A stretch of DNA of 64,000 bases from Homarus americanus (GCF_018991925.1 NW_024756914.1:5309008-5373007), one strand, 5' to 3'; numbered from the stretch's first letter, positions 36,795-47,155 are shown. Program-made: numbers and translations. Notes: a model not told the origin generated them from the sequence alone.

Positions 36795-36795
<1 letters not shown>

Positions 36796-37130
36796 TGCTA
36801 TTGTTATTATCATTATTATTAGTGCTATTGTTATTGCTACTGTTATACTTGTTGATTATTACCAACAGAGTGAATGATAAATGAGGGAATAGAGACTAAT
36901 GTGTTAATGGAGTGTTAATATTGGAACCGAATAATTCCTTAGTAGATCTATGTTGGTTGTAATTGGTGGATGTGAAAAGTAGGAATAATGTGATTGGTTG
37001 GTATGAAAAGTAGGATTAATATGATTGGTTGACGTAAAAAAGCAGTAAATAATTTGAATGGTAGACATTTAAATAAGGTTTGTTGTGATTGGTCGCTGTA
37101 AATACTGATATAAAACTATGAATATTGTCT

Positions 37131-37300
37131 GACTGTACCCTTACTGTAACTTACTGTACCCTCTACTGTAACTTGCTATAACCCTACTGTAACTTACTGT
37201 ACCCTCTACTGTAACTTGCTATAACCCTACTGTAACTTACTGTACCCTCTACTGTAACTTGCTATAACCCTACTGTAACTTACTGTACCACGCTGTAACC
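37131..37300 (+). repeat. Minisatellite, about 45-bp unit, just upstream of a Beat exon
   Basis: ACTGTACCCTCTACTGTAAC followed by TTGCTATAACCCTACTGTAA repeats about three times and then decays toward the exon at 37477. In copy 2 (about 47930-48140) the same array breaks up after two units. Confidence 0.85.
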
Positions 37301-37476
37301 TAATGTAACCCAACCTTACAATACTTTACTATAACCTGTTCTCCCTACTGTACCCTTCACTGTAACTTACTCTACTCTTACTGTAATTCGCTCTACCCCG
37401 TACTGTAACACCCTCCCTCCTTACTGCACCCTTCCCTCACTGTAGTCAGCTGTACCCTAACACTGTACCGTCACAG

Positions 37477-37612
37477 GAGGCAGCGTCACAGCCTGGTCGG
37501 GTGGTACTGCGGGCTGTGGGCTTCAACACGTCTGGTCAGTACCGGTGTGAAGTGTCAGCTGAAGGACCTAAGTTTAACACTGTGACGGGCCGCGGCAACC
37601 TCTTAGTCATTG
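37477..37612 (+). CDS. beat-like: Beat-family protein, exon encoding second half of Ig domain 1 (copy 1)
   Basis: Follows ACCGTCACAG and is followed by GTGAGTGT. It enters in phase 0, joining the exon at 22223-22431 cleanly after VGVTVD, and leaves in phase 1. The 45 codons encode QPGRVVLRAVGFNTSGQYRC, then EVSAEGPKFNTVTG, then GNLLVI. The cysteine in YRCEV closes the Ig1 disulfide with the VELRC cysteine, and TSGQYRCEVSAE is strongly diagnostic of Beat proteins. The intron between this and the upstream exon is about 15 kb and full of repeats. A near-identical copy is at 48233-48368, with at least one synonymous change (ACT to ACA). Confidence 0.93.
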
Positions 37613-37846
37613 GTGAGTGTATGTGTCTTTCTGTCAAATCTGGCTGCCTGTCTCACTTTCTGTCTGTCTCTTTTCTGTCTGTGTGCATATATATATATCT
37701 CCCGTTTCTGTTTATCAATCTGTTTGTCTGTCTGTCTATCTTTCAATCTGTCTGTCTGTAACCATTTCCTTTGTCTCTTTGTCTGTCTATCTCTCTATCT
37801 ATTTCCTTTGTCTGTCTATCTGTCTGTCTCTCAGCCTAATAGACAG

Positions 37847-37995
37847 GCCCCTCCCCAACAGAGCCACCAACCTCCGGGCCGGTCATCACAGGTGGACGCA
37901 ACAGGTACCACGTTAACGATACAGTCAACCTCCTGTGTACCTCCAGCCCATCCCGACCTGCAACACATCTCTCCTGGAGGATAAACGGCAGACAG
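37847..37995 (+). CDS. beat-like: Beat-family protein, exon encoding first half of Ig domain 2 (copy 1)
   Basis: The encoded part PVITGGRNRYHVNDTVNLLC, TSSPSRPATHLSWRINGRQ is the first half of the second Ig domain, with B-strand Cys and core Trp. It ends at CAG/GTGAGT in phase 0. The 5' boundary is uncertain: the best-looking acceptor, TGTCTGTCTCTCAG before 37835, would give an immediate in-frame stop after a phase-1 junction. Phase-compatible AGs just downstream start the exon at 37847 (used here), 37862 or later. Either gives a short Pro-rich linker before PVITGG. Copy 2 has the same arrangement at 48603-48751. Confidence 0.85.
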
Positions 37996-38221
37996 GTGAG
38001 TCTGCACATCACCTACACATCAGTACACATCACCTATACATCAGTACACATCACCTCATTGCTTATTACATCATTATATCAAAGTACATACATTAAACAT
38101 CGCCAAATTAGTATAAATTTCGCCAAATGTCGCCAATAATAACGATACATTATCCATCTATACGTCGCCAACTTATTTCACTCAATCATCAACTTCTACA
38201 CATAAGTTAACTTCAGTGATA

Positions 38222-38640
38222 AACCTTAAGACACCTGAAGCCTAACCCAACCTGAGCTAACGCTAACCTTAAGACACCTGAAGCCTAACCCAACCTAAGC
38301 TAACGCTAACCTTAAGACACCTGAAGCCTAACCCAACCTGAGCTAACGCTAACCTTAAGACACCTGAAGCCTAACCCAACCTGAGCTAACGCTAACCTTA
38401 AGACACCTGAAGCCTAACCCAACACAATTGCCCCTTGTAGACACCTGAAGCCTAACCCAACCTGAGCTAACGCTAACCTTAAGACACCTGAAGCCTAACC
38501 CAACCTAAGCTAACGCTAACCTTAAGACACCTGAAGCCTAACCCAACCTGAGCTAACGCTAACCTTAAGACACCTGAAGCCTAACCCAACCTGAGCTAAC
38601 GCTAACCTTAAGACACCTGAAGCCTAACCCTAACGCTAAC
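38222..38640 (+). repeat. Minisatellite, 43-bp unit
   Basis: About ten units contain GACACCTGAAGCCTAACCC followed by AACCTGAGCTAACGCTAAC. One unit is replaced by ACACAATTGCCCCTTGTAG at about 38422. It is related to the AACCT pentanucleotide family. Copy 2 (48985-49310) has fewer and noisier units. Confidence 0.93.
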
Positions 38641-38856
38641 CTAACCTGTCTCACGTAATCTGAACTAGCCCAACCTAACCTAATTTAACCCCGCACGTAG
38701 CGTTAGAGCGGTTAATATTCAGGTGAATTACGCTCTGGGAGGCGAATTGTCAGATGAAATGACATCTATTTACACTAATTTATGCTGGAAAAGACACGTA
38801 TTTATTTTCTCAAGAGATGGAATGTTTCAAGCACTTTCTGTTGGTCTTTGTCACAG

Positions 38857-39067
38857 GCACCACAAGATATAGTCACCAGAGAACGCCCTTACATGGTTCA
38901 GGATGGTCTACTGACGCAGATCTCCCGACTTACGTTCGTAGCGAGGCCGTTCCACTTCCAGCGAGGCGTACTGAGGGTTAAATGTGTGGCGGAGATCAGT
39001 GGTAATCGGCTGGCCCACCACACTACCATACTTGACAACTTCAGAGCCTGGGAGAGATCTTTCCAGG
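38857..39067 (+). CDS. beat-like: Beat-family protein, exon encoding second half of Ig domain 2 (copy 1)
   Basis: The acceptor is GGTCTTTGTCACAG and the donor is CCAGG/GTAGGT. The exon enters in phase 0 and leaves in phase 1. Its 70 codons encode APQDIVTRERPYMVQDGLLT, QISRLTFVARPFHFQRGVLR, VKCVAEISGNRLAHHTTILD. The Cys in VKCVAE pairs with LLC of the preceding exon to close Ig2. The pattern L-x-F-x-x-x-x-x-H-F-x-x-G-x-L-x-(V/L)-K-C-x-A is typical of Beat Ig2. The donor sits at the head of a tandem repeat that duplicates it. Copy 2 (49533-49743) differs by a synonymous GAT to GAC change. Confidence 0.93.
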
Positions 39068-39175
39068 GTAGGTGTTTGTGTGTTTGTGTCTGTGAGATAT
39101 TCCCAGGGTAGGTGTTTGTGTCTGTGTGATGTTCCCCAGGGTAGAATGTTTGTGTGTTTGTGTCTGTGTGAATAC
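39063..39175 (+). repeat. VNTR built from the Beat exon donor, short allele
   Basis: The junction TTCCAGGGTAGGTGTTTGTG recurs as TTCCCAGGGTAGGTGTTTGT near 39100 and as TTCCCCAGGGTAGAATGTTT near 39132, separated by TGTGTCTGTG(T/A)GAT. Only about three units are present here, against about thirty at the same position in copy 2. Confidence 0.92.
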
Positions 39176-39244
39176 ATGTGCTCGTATAATTATGGACGCC
39201 TCTTAATGTAAATGTTTTGTCCTGTTAGTCTGTTATTGTTCACA

Positions 39245-39770
39245 GTCGGATATAATAGCCAAATGTCTGTTAAAAATCAGAAAAAACGGCCAATGTCTGT
39301 TAATGCTGTTAATATTTATGAAAAGTAGCCATCTGTCTTAAAATCCATAAGTAGCAAATGTCCGGCTGTCAAGAATAGTAGCCAAATGTCTGTTAACTGC
39401 CAAGAAAAGTAGCCAAATGTCTGTTAACTGCCAAAAATAGTAGCCAAATGTCTGTTAACTGCCAAGAATAGGAGCCAAATGTCTGTTAACTGTCAAGAAT
39501 AGTAGCCAAATGTCTGTTAACTGCCAAGAAAAGTAGCCAAATGTCTGTTAACTGCCAAGAATAGTAGCCAAATGTCTGTTAACTGCCAAAAAGTAGCCAA
39601 ATGTCTGTTAACTGCCAAGAATAGTAGCCAAATGTCTGTTAACTGTCAAGAATAGTAGCCAAATGTCTGTTAACTGCCAAGAAAAGTAGCCAAATGTCTG
39701 TTAACTGCCAAAAAAGTAGCCAAATGTTTGTTAACTGCCAAGAATAGGAGCAACAACACAGTAACCTCTT
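39245..39770 (+). repeat. Minisatellite, about 31-bp unit
   Basis: About fourteen units of CCAAATGTCTGTTAACTGCC followed by AAGAATAGTAG or AAAAAGTAG. The first units (39245-39365) are diverged. Copy 2 carries about thirty-five units (50920-52135). Confidence 0.95.
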
Positions 39771-39791
39771 TTGTCTGTTGTCTGTCCACAG

Positions 39792-40039
39792 CCAGCGGAG
39801 AGAGTCTTGGGGTGGCACCGAGTCTAGCACTTATGGCCTCCTGCTTCACGCTCTGTGCCTCCTTCGCCACCTCCTTCAGCGCTTCCTTCTTCTTCGCTAC
39901 CTCCTTCGCCGCCTCCTTCACGGACTCTATCGCCACCTCCTTCGTCACTTCCCTCAAGGACTCCTTCATCACCTCCCTCAAGAACTCCTTCAGTACCTCC
40001 TCCTTCAGAGACTCCTACACCACCTCCTTCAGTAGATGA
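39792..40039 (+). CDS. beat-like: Beat-family protein, C-terminal exon with hydrophobic tail (copy 1)
   Basis: The acceptor TTGTCTGTCCACAG gives a phase-1 join to the exon ending at 39067, so the frame is fixed as ASGESLGVAPSLALMASC, FTLCASFATSF, then a Ser/Thr/Phe-rich tail ending TTSFSR and TGA. The segment after SGES is hydrophobic for about 40 residues, which suggests a GPI-attachment signal or a membrane segment; Beat proteins include secreted and anchored forms. The nucleotide sequence is itself a degenerate ACCTCCTTC repeat, open in all three + frames and on the minus strand, so only splice phase selects this frame. A possible poly(A) signal is the AATAAATAAATAAA run near 40327. The copy at 52172-52419 is identical in protein. 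Confidence 0.78.
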
Positions 40040-40094
40040 GATCAAGCAACACAGATGATCGTAAATAATGAAGACACTAAAAATTGTATTATCA

Positions 40095-40600
40095 TTGTAG
40101 TTGGACAAAATCAACCGGACAAATTGTAATGTGTATACGGACAAAAATCAACCGGACAAATTGTAATGTGTCTATACGGACGTAATCGATCAGACAAATT
40201 GTGGTGAATCTCTATGCGGACAAATTGTAATGTGACTGTATACGGACAAAACCAACCGGACAAATTGTAAGTTGTCTCTATACGGACAAAATCAACCGGA
40301 CAGATCAACTCAAGCATTGTAATAACAAATAAATAAATAAAATTATATCTAAGTGGACAAAATAAAAATAACTGGACTAATTGACATAACAGAATCTTTA
40401 ACCGGACAAAATCATTAATTGGACAAAATCTATAACCAGGCATAATCTTTAACAGAACTAAATATTTAACTAGACAGAATCTTTAACCGGACATAATCTT
40501 TAACAGGACAGAATCTATAACCGGGCAAAATATTAAACCGGACAAAATCATCAACTGGACAAACTTTTTAACAAGATAGAATTTACTTGACAGATTACCT
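40095..40600 (+). repeat. Degenerate repeat with CCGGACAAA core downstream of Beat
   Basis: ACCGGACAAATTGTAATGTG and later ACCGGACAAAATC/ATAACCGG units recur with irregular spacing, probably within the 3' UTR or just downstream. The same array is at 52475-52980 in copy 2. Confidence 0.8.
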
Positions 40601-40689
40601 CCCAATAACTGTTTGTAGACTGTGAGGTAACGATGACTGGTAACTGGGACCTAACTGGTAACAATAGGAGTACCCCAAGACTGTCCCAG

Positions 40690-42765
40690 TTAATCTACAG
40701 AGATAATGACAGTCACTAGTTAGTCTACAGTGATGATAACAGTCACCAGTCGGTCTACAGTGATGAGGAGCAGTCACCAGTCAGTCTACAGTGATGAAGA
40801 CAGTCACCAGTCAGTCTACAGTGATGATAACAGTCACCAGTCAGTCTACAGTGATGATAACAGTCACCAGTCAGTCTAAATGATGATAACAGTCACCAGT
40901 CAGTATACTGTACATTGATGAAACAGTTACCAGTCAGTCTACAGTGATGATAACAGTCACCAGTCAGTCTACAGTGATGATAACAGTCGCCAGTCAGTCT
41001 AAATGATGATAACAGTCACCAGTCAGTATACTGTACATTGATGAAACAGTTACCAGTCAGTCTACAGTGATGATAACAGTCACCAGTCAGTCTACAGTGA
41101 TGAAGACAGTCACCAGTCAGTCTACAATGATGATAACAGTCACCAGTCAGTCTACTGTACATTGATGATAACAGTTACCAGTCAGTCTACAGTGATGATA
41201 ACAGTCACAGTCAGTCACGGTGATGAAGACGGTCACCAGTCGGTCTACGGTGATGAGAACAGTCGCAGTCAGTCTACAGTGGTGAAGCCAGTCACCAGTC
41301 AGTCTACAGTGATGAAGACCAGTCACCGAATCTGTCTACAGTGATGAAGACAGTCACCGATCAGTCTACAGTGATGAAGACGGTCACCAGTCAGTCTTCA
41401 GTGATGATAACAGTCACCAGTCGGTCTACGAGTGATGAAGACGGTCACCAGTCAGTCTACGATGATGAAGACAGCGGTCGCAGTCGGTCTGGTGATGATA
41501 ACAGTGCCAGTCGGTCTGGTGATGAAGACAGTCCTGGTCTGTCTACGGTGATGAAGACAGTCACCAGTCAGTCTACGGTGATGAGGCAGTCGCAGTCAGT
41601 CTACAGTGATGAAGACAGTCACCAGTCAGTCTACAGTGATGAAGACAGTCACCAGTCAGTCTACAGTGATGAGGACAGTCACCAGTCAGTCTACAGTGAT
41701 GAAGACAGTCACCAGTCAGTCTACAGTGATGAAGACAGTCACCAGTCAGTCTACAGTGATGAAGACAGTCACCAGTCTGTCTACAGTGATGAAGACAGTC
41801 ACCAATCAGTCTACAGTGATTATAACAGTCACCAGTCAGTCTACAGTGATGAAGACAGTCGCAGTCTGTCTACAGTAGTGATGAAGACAGTCACCAGTAA
41901 GTCTACAGTGATGAAGACGGTCACCAGTCAGTCTACATTGATGATAACAGTTACCAGTCAGTCTACATTGATGATAACAGTCACCAGTCAGTCTACAGTG
42001 ATGAAGACAGTCACCAATCAGTCTACAGTGATGAAGACAGTCACCAGTCAGTGTACATTGATGATAACAGTTACCAGTCAGTCTACATTGATGATAACAG
42101 TTACCAGTCAGTCTACATTGATGATAACAGTCACCAGTCAGTCTACAGTGATGGAGACATTCACCAGTCAGTGTACATTGATGATAACAGTTACCAGTCA
42201 GTCTATTTTGATGATAACAGTCACCAGTCAGTCTACAGTGATGAAGACAGTCACCAGTCAGTCTACAGTGATGATAGCAGTCACCAGTCAGTCTACAGTG
42301 ATGAAGACAGTCACCAGTCAGTCTACAGTGATGAAGACAGTCACCAGTCAGTCTACAGTGATGAAGACAGTCACCAGTCAGTCTACAGTGATGAGGCAGT
42401 CACCAGTCTGTCTACAGCGGTGATGAAGACAGTCACCAGTCAGTCTACAGTGATGAAGACAGTCACCAGTCAGTCTACAGTGATGAGGACAGTCACCAGT
42501 CAGTCTACAGTGATGAAGACAGTCACCAGTCAGTCTACAGTGATGAAGACAGTCACCAGTCAGTCTACAGTGATGAAGACAGTCACCAGTCTGTCTACAG
42601 TGATGAAGACAGTCACCAATCAGTCTACAGTGATTATAACAGTCACCAGTCAGTCTACAGTGATGAAGACAGTCACCAGTCAGTCTACAGTGATGAGGAC
42701 AGTCACCAGTCAGTCTACAGTGATGAAGACAGTCACCAGTCAGTCTACAGTCATGAAAACTGTCC
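40690..42765 (+). repeat. Minisatellite, 30-bp unit, about 2.1 kb (copy 1)
   Basis: About seventy units contain CAGTCACCAGTCAGTCTACA followed by GTGATGAAGA or TTGATGATAA. The period is a multiple of three and the unit lacks stops, so long frames reading SDEDSHQSVY, MKTVTSQSTV or, antisense, LHHCRLTGDC stay open for up to 360 codons. I regard it as non-coding: all frames are open, there are no splice signals, and indels shift frames freely. A subset of units pairs in higher-order blocks (GAAGA versus GATAA variants). Confidence 0.95.
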
Positions 42766-43149
42766 TCTTCTTTCATGTAAATATCTTACACTTTTATCCT
42801 TCTTTCAATGGTGTTCTGTGTGTGGAAAGAATGAAGGGTATTCATTCTTTTATCTTTGATGTACATAACCTGCACGTGAATGCTTTTTTCACCGGTGTTT
42901 CGTCCGTGAAATGAAGGAAGACTGTTCTTTCTTTAATGAATATAAATGCACTTAAAGCTTCAATCATCTGTTTTGATCATGTGTATCTGTGATCTTCTTT
43001 CATTATTTCTTTCAGACAGTACTCGACGTCTCAGTACTGCAGGCTGACTTCATGCTGCTATCAGAAGACAAGAATGAAATGTATCGACCTCATTTTACAC
43101 CTCAAAAAGAAATAGATGTTTTTCATTACTGAAATATTTCCTTAAAGTT
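42766..43149. other. Unique DNA between minisatellite and (AC)n
   Basis: Unremarkable sequence, duplicated at about 54894-55272. No exon is recognised. Confidence 0.5.
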
Positions 43150-43346
43150 CACACACACACATTTGTACTCACACACGCACACAGATATTTACACACATAC
43201 AAACGCACACACACACACACAGATATTTACACACACACACACGCACACACACACACATTTACACACATGCACACACGCACACACACAGACATTTACACAC
43301 ATACACACACATACACACATACCTTTACGCACATACACACACAGAC

Positions 43347-43405
<59 letters not shown>

Positions 43406-43495
43406 TATTTACACACATACACACAGACGTTTACACACATACACACACACACACAGACATTTACACACACACACACACACACACACAGACATTTA

Positions 43496-43532
<37 letters not shown>

Positions 43533-43587
43533 TTACACACATACACATACACACACACACACACATACACACACACACACAGACATT

Positions 43588-43625
<38 letters not shown>

Positions 43626-43650
43626 TTACACACACGCACACACAAACTCC
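43150..43650. repeat. (AC)n-based array with ACATTTACAC interruptions
   Basis: CA tracts are punctuated at irregular intervals by AGACATTTACACACATAC or AGATATTTACACAC. Copy 2 has a longer version (55277-55835). Confidence 0.95.
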
Positions 43651-43756
43651 CCCATCTTACACATTCTAGGAACATGAGAATGATTACCTCACATCCACTC
43701 ATCTTTTGCAATGTTCACACGACAAGTTCATCATTATCACTGTCTTTCTAACTTAA

Positions 43757-43836
43757 CCTCATATGGCAACCTAAATTAACCTAACCTAACCTAACCTGGC
43801 TTAACCTAATCTCACTTAACTTAACCTAACCTAACT
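43757..43836. repeat. AACCT pentanucleotide repeat
   Basis: CTAACCTAACCTAACC-type tract of about 80 bp, repeated in copy 2 at about 55947-56026. Confidence 0.88.
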
Positions 43837-43974
43837 AAATACTGGGTTATAATGCCTCCGTAAAAGAGGTGTAGTTCCGGGTGTCAGTCTTATTTGGTTA
43901 TATCCGTGTCCCAATATCGCTGTGCCAAATACTATCTACAAACAGAGTTAACCAGTGAACCTGTTTCCTGCTCT

Positions 43975-44485
43975 CACGGCTAGTAACGTGCCTAGCTAGT
44001 GGTGCTAGTGACGTAAGTAAAGAATTCTGTAACACTGTTGGTTGTCACTAGCTGGCCAATAACCCTATATCCGTGTTACTAATGTGTTTATAAATTTACT
44101 AGCTTCCGTAATAGCACTAGCGTTATGCCTTGGTTCTATTACATGATAAATACAAGAGCAAGTAAATATAGAAAAGCTAGTTCACATTCTACAGTGGGAT
44201 GTCAGTGTTACAATTCATGTAGTTTTGTAATGATTTCGTCAGTTACAACTAATGCTACTAGCAGTAGTTGTAAGGCAGGTATATATGTACTAGTATATTA
44301 CCAGTGCACATATAACACTGCTAGTTTACCTTACCAGTACTAAGGTAACTCTACTACAGCAGTTATGGTACTAGTACAGATGTGACACTAGTAGCTACGT
44401 TACTAGTACAAAGGTAACGTAACTAGCTACTTTACTAGCAAATGTTGTAACTGAACTAGTTAAGCACTAGTACAACAAAACACTG
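43975..44485. other. Region very rich in CTAG/ACTAGT
   Basis: The tetramer CTAG occurs around twenty times in about 510 bp, often as ACTAGT or CTAGCTAG, without a tandem period. The 72-residue frame inside (44125-44343) is Ser/Tyr-rich with no domain. Copy 2 equivalent: 56165-56675. Confidence 0.7.
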
Positions 44486-44572
44486 TGTTTGGTAACTGTC
44501 AACTTGATGCCTAATAATACACTGTTCAGTTAAGTTTATTTGTTTTATTTCATCCTTAGTTACTGAAAGACT

Positions 44573-44573
<1 letters not shown>

Positions 44574-44622
<49 letters not shown>
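44574..44622. repeat. (GT)n microsatellite
   Basis: A pure GT tract; longer in copy 2 (56764-56830). Confidence 0.95.
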
Positions 44623-44625
<3 letters not shown>

Positions 44626-44689
44626 AGGATAATTAACAATGTATCTTCCCAACACAATTGGAATTTTTACCTTCACACACACACACACA

Positions 44690-45537
44690 CTTACATTCAT
44701 ATTCCTTAAGCTCACTTATGCTTCCCCTGTCTGGTCTTCTCACTTAACTGCTACACAAGGAGGACTCCTGGAGAGTGGAGAAGAGGCCGAGCAAGACTAT
44801 TCTCTCCCTCTCCTGCACCACACTACACTGACCTTCTCAACACTCTCTGATCATCACTATGACCTCATCTGTTAGTTAGGGACGAAGTTATCATGGAAGT
44901 TACCACCTGAGATCCATCGTCAGCATATTACTCTTCAACGCTACAGCCGCCTCCAGCCCATAAGACCACGTACTGATCGCTGCACCATCATCACCACCGT
45001 CACCTGCTACCACCTGAGATCCCTCGTCCGCATATTACTCTTCAACGCTACAGCCGCCTCCAGCCCATAAGACCACGTACTGGTCGCTGCACCATCATCA
45101 CCACCGTCACCTGCTACACCTGAGATCCCTCGTCAGCATATTACTGTTAAACACTGCAGCTGCTTCCAGCACCAAAGACCACGTACTGATCGCTGCACCA
45201 TCATCACCACCGTCACCTGCTACCACCTGAGATCCCTCGTCCGCATATTACTGTTCAACACTGCAGCCGCCTCCAGCCCATAAGATCACGTACTGATCGC
45301 TGCACCAGTACACACTGTAACAATCATCAACAACTGGTAGATATCTTGTGTGTTCACTCCTTGACAATCTCACTGTTGTGCTGTAACTGTGCTGAGAGTC
45401 CTTGTTAAGTGACCTTTTCCCCCATGTCACTACATTACAGTATGTTATATATTATTTACCACTTGTGTTCCTTGTGTGTTTACTTATGGCTGCTGTATTT
45501 GTTAATAAACAGTTAATTATTATTACAATTATTACAC
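44690..45537 (+). mobile_element. 5'-truncated LINE 3' end, first of a pair
   Basis: The + strand begins with FLKLTYASPVWSSHLTATQ, a degenerate form of the thumb-domain motif PKLTYASPxWSSSL seen in the second element. The C-terminal part (EIPRPR / QPIRPRTDR-like codons) has become a four-unit 107-bp tandem repeat (44910-45330). The 3' end is AATAAACAGTTAATTATTATT at about 45506, matching the tail of the second element. The catalytic domain is absent. Confidence 0.85.
44910..45330 (+). repeat. Tandem repeat, 107-bp unit, four copies, inside the LINE
   Basis: Each unit runs from ACCTGAGATCCCTCGTC through CATATTACT, CAGCC(G)CCTCCAGCCCATAA and GACCACGTACTGATCGCTGC to CACCGTCACCTGCTAC. Units three and four share TGTT(A/C)AACACTGCAGC variants. 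Copy 2 has the same four units (57110-57530). Confidence 0.92.
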
Positions 45538-45639
45538 AGACTCCAAGCGTTAACATCTTGCCCACTTTCAACTCCAGATATGATCTCTTAACACACACAC
45601 TAACCCAGACTACCTCTATCATATCTTACCAAGGTTTAC

Positions 45640-46530
45640 ACACACACAAACAGTCTCCAAAACTGGGCCACCAACAACCATGTCACCATCAACCATACCA
45701 AGACCATGGTTATGCACATCAACCTCTCCTCCGACGTTGTCCCACCCCCTTCCATTACCTTAGGTCCCAACACACTCCAGGTTGTAGATTCCACTAAGCT
45801 CCTCGGCGACACCATAAGACCACAACCTAAATTGGAAACCACACGTCAGTGAAGTTGTCAAATCCTCCAGTTTCTGTCTCCACCTCCTCCGCCGACTCAA
45901 GTCCCTCGGAGTTCCTGCACCCGAGCTCCTCAGTGTTTACTCAACATTCATACTTCCCAAGCTCACCTATGCCTCCCCTACCTGGTCTTCCTCCCTAAAT
46001 ACCACACAACGTAAACACCTAGAAAAAGTGCAAGGTTATTCTCTCCCCTTCCTACTCCACATATCAAGAAGAGCTCAACACACTGACCCTCCCGACTCTC
46101 ACTGACCATCACCACGACCTCATCTGCAAATTTGTTGAGAAGCTTCTGCACTATCCTCGACACCGGCTCCTAATACCACCCGAGATCCCTCGTCCGAGAA
46201 TTGCCGTTCGACACCACAACAGCATCCAGCCCATACGAGCACGAACTGATCTCTATAAGAACAGCCCAGTCCCAACCATTGTAAAAATTATCAATAACTT
46301 GTAATCAACCAGCGTATTCACTCCCAGTCAATCTTACCCTTTGCACTGTCACTATGTTGAAATGCCCTGTAGTAATTATTATATATCATATTTGTATCAC
46401 TTATGTTACTTGTATATTATTTGTCAATCAAGAGACCCATTCCCCAATTATGTAACTGAGTATTTTCAGACTTCCGGCTGCCATGCTCTTTCAATAAACC
46501 GTTAATTATTATTATTAATATTATTATTAT
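45640..46530 (+). mobile_element. 5'-truncated LINE 3' end, second of a pair
   Basis: Across several frames the + strand encodes RT fragments after the YADD region: HVTINHTKTMVMHINLSSD near 45675, LQVVDSTKLLG near 45778, then VYSTFILPKLTYASPTWSSS near 45935 and the C-terminal EIPRPRIAVRHHNSIQPIRA near 46180. The end is AATAAACCGTTAATTATTATT at about 46494 with a TTA-rich tail. The two elements share the PKLTYASP motif, the C-terminal RPR(I/T) region and the 3' tail, so both belong to one jockey/I/CR1-like family. Frameshifts make it non-functional. Confidence 0.9.
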
Positions 46531-46546
46531 TATTAAATATTATTAT

Positions 46547-46576
<30 letters not shown>
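46500..46576. repeat. (ATT)n(AC)n compound microsatellite at the LINE tail
   Basis: The LINE's TTA tail passes directly into (AC)n; the AC part is longer in copy 2 (58749-58804). Confidence 0.93.
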
Positions 46577-46577
<1 letters not shown>

Positions 46578-46659
46578 ATCTAATAATATGCGCACTGTAT
46601 ACATCTGGGCACTAGTGTAATGACCTAATACTGCTCTATATTACAATGTGTATACCTCC

Positions 46660-46755
46660 CACCTTCTCCCCTCCCTTCCTCCTCCTCCCTTTCTTCCCTT
46701 CCTCTCCTCTCCCCCCTACTTCCTTCCCCCTCTCCTGCCCCCCCCCTCCCTTCAT
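46660..46755. repeat. Pyrimidine-rich tract
   Basis: A C/T-only stretch of nearly 100 bp with minor interruptions; copy 2 at about 58890-58992. Confidence 0.8.
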
Positions 46756-46899
46756 GATGGAAACTATATTATGTAAATAGGTGTGTTGTACCTGAGACGG
46801 GTAATGAGGTTACCTGTTATCACTGACACAGCCGCCTGCATCACACCTCACCTCCTCCTCCATCAGGCACCTCCTGCCGGGGTAATGAAGCGTGGAGGA

Positions 46900-47105
46900 T
46901 ACTATAAGAGGAGGAGGAGGAGGAGAGAAGGAGGAGGACGATGAGAGAGAGGAGGAAGACCAGGAGGAAGGAAGTGGTGGTGGATGTGAAGGAAGAGGAG
47001 GAGAAAGAGGGAGAGAGGAGGAGGAAAGAGAGATAAGAAGGAGGAAGACGAGGAAGGAAGTGGTGGGGTATTTGGAGGAGGAGAGAAAGGAGGGGAAGTA
47101 GGAGA
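46900..47105 (+). repeat. GGA-rich purine tract
   Basis: AGGAGGAGG and GAGAGAGGAGG repeats; copy 2 at 59140-59340. Reading frames on both strands are compositional. Confidence 0.88.
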
Positions 47106-47155
47106 AGGAAGAGTGATGGGGGAGTGTAAAATGTTTGAAGAAGACAAAGAGAAGA

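Noticed and set aside
39670..39981. Antisense Lys/Glu/Val-rich coiled-coil-like protein
   Set aside because: Shadow of the Beat C-terminal exon's ACCTCCTTC repeats; it runs into the neighbouring minisatellite.
41341..42914. Large secreted-looking SDEDSHQSVY repeat protein
   Set aside because: All frames are open, units contain indels that are not multiples of three, and there is no signal peptide or splice evidence. Kept only as a low-priority finding.
43163..43677. Thr-His-rich protein of 168 codons
   Set aside because: (AC)n array with ACATTTACAC interruptions; artefact.
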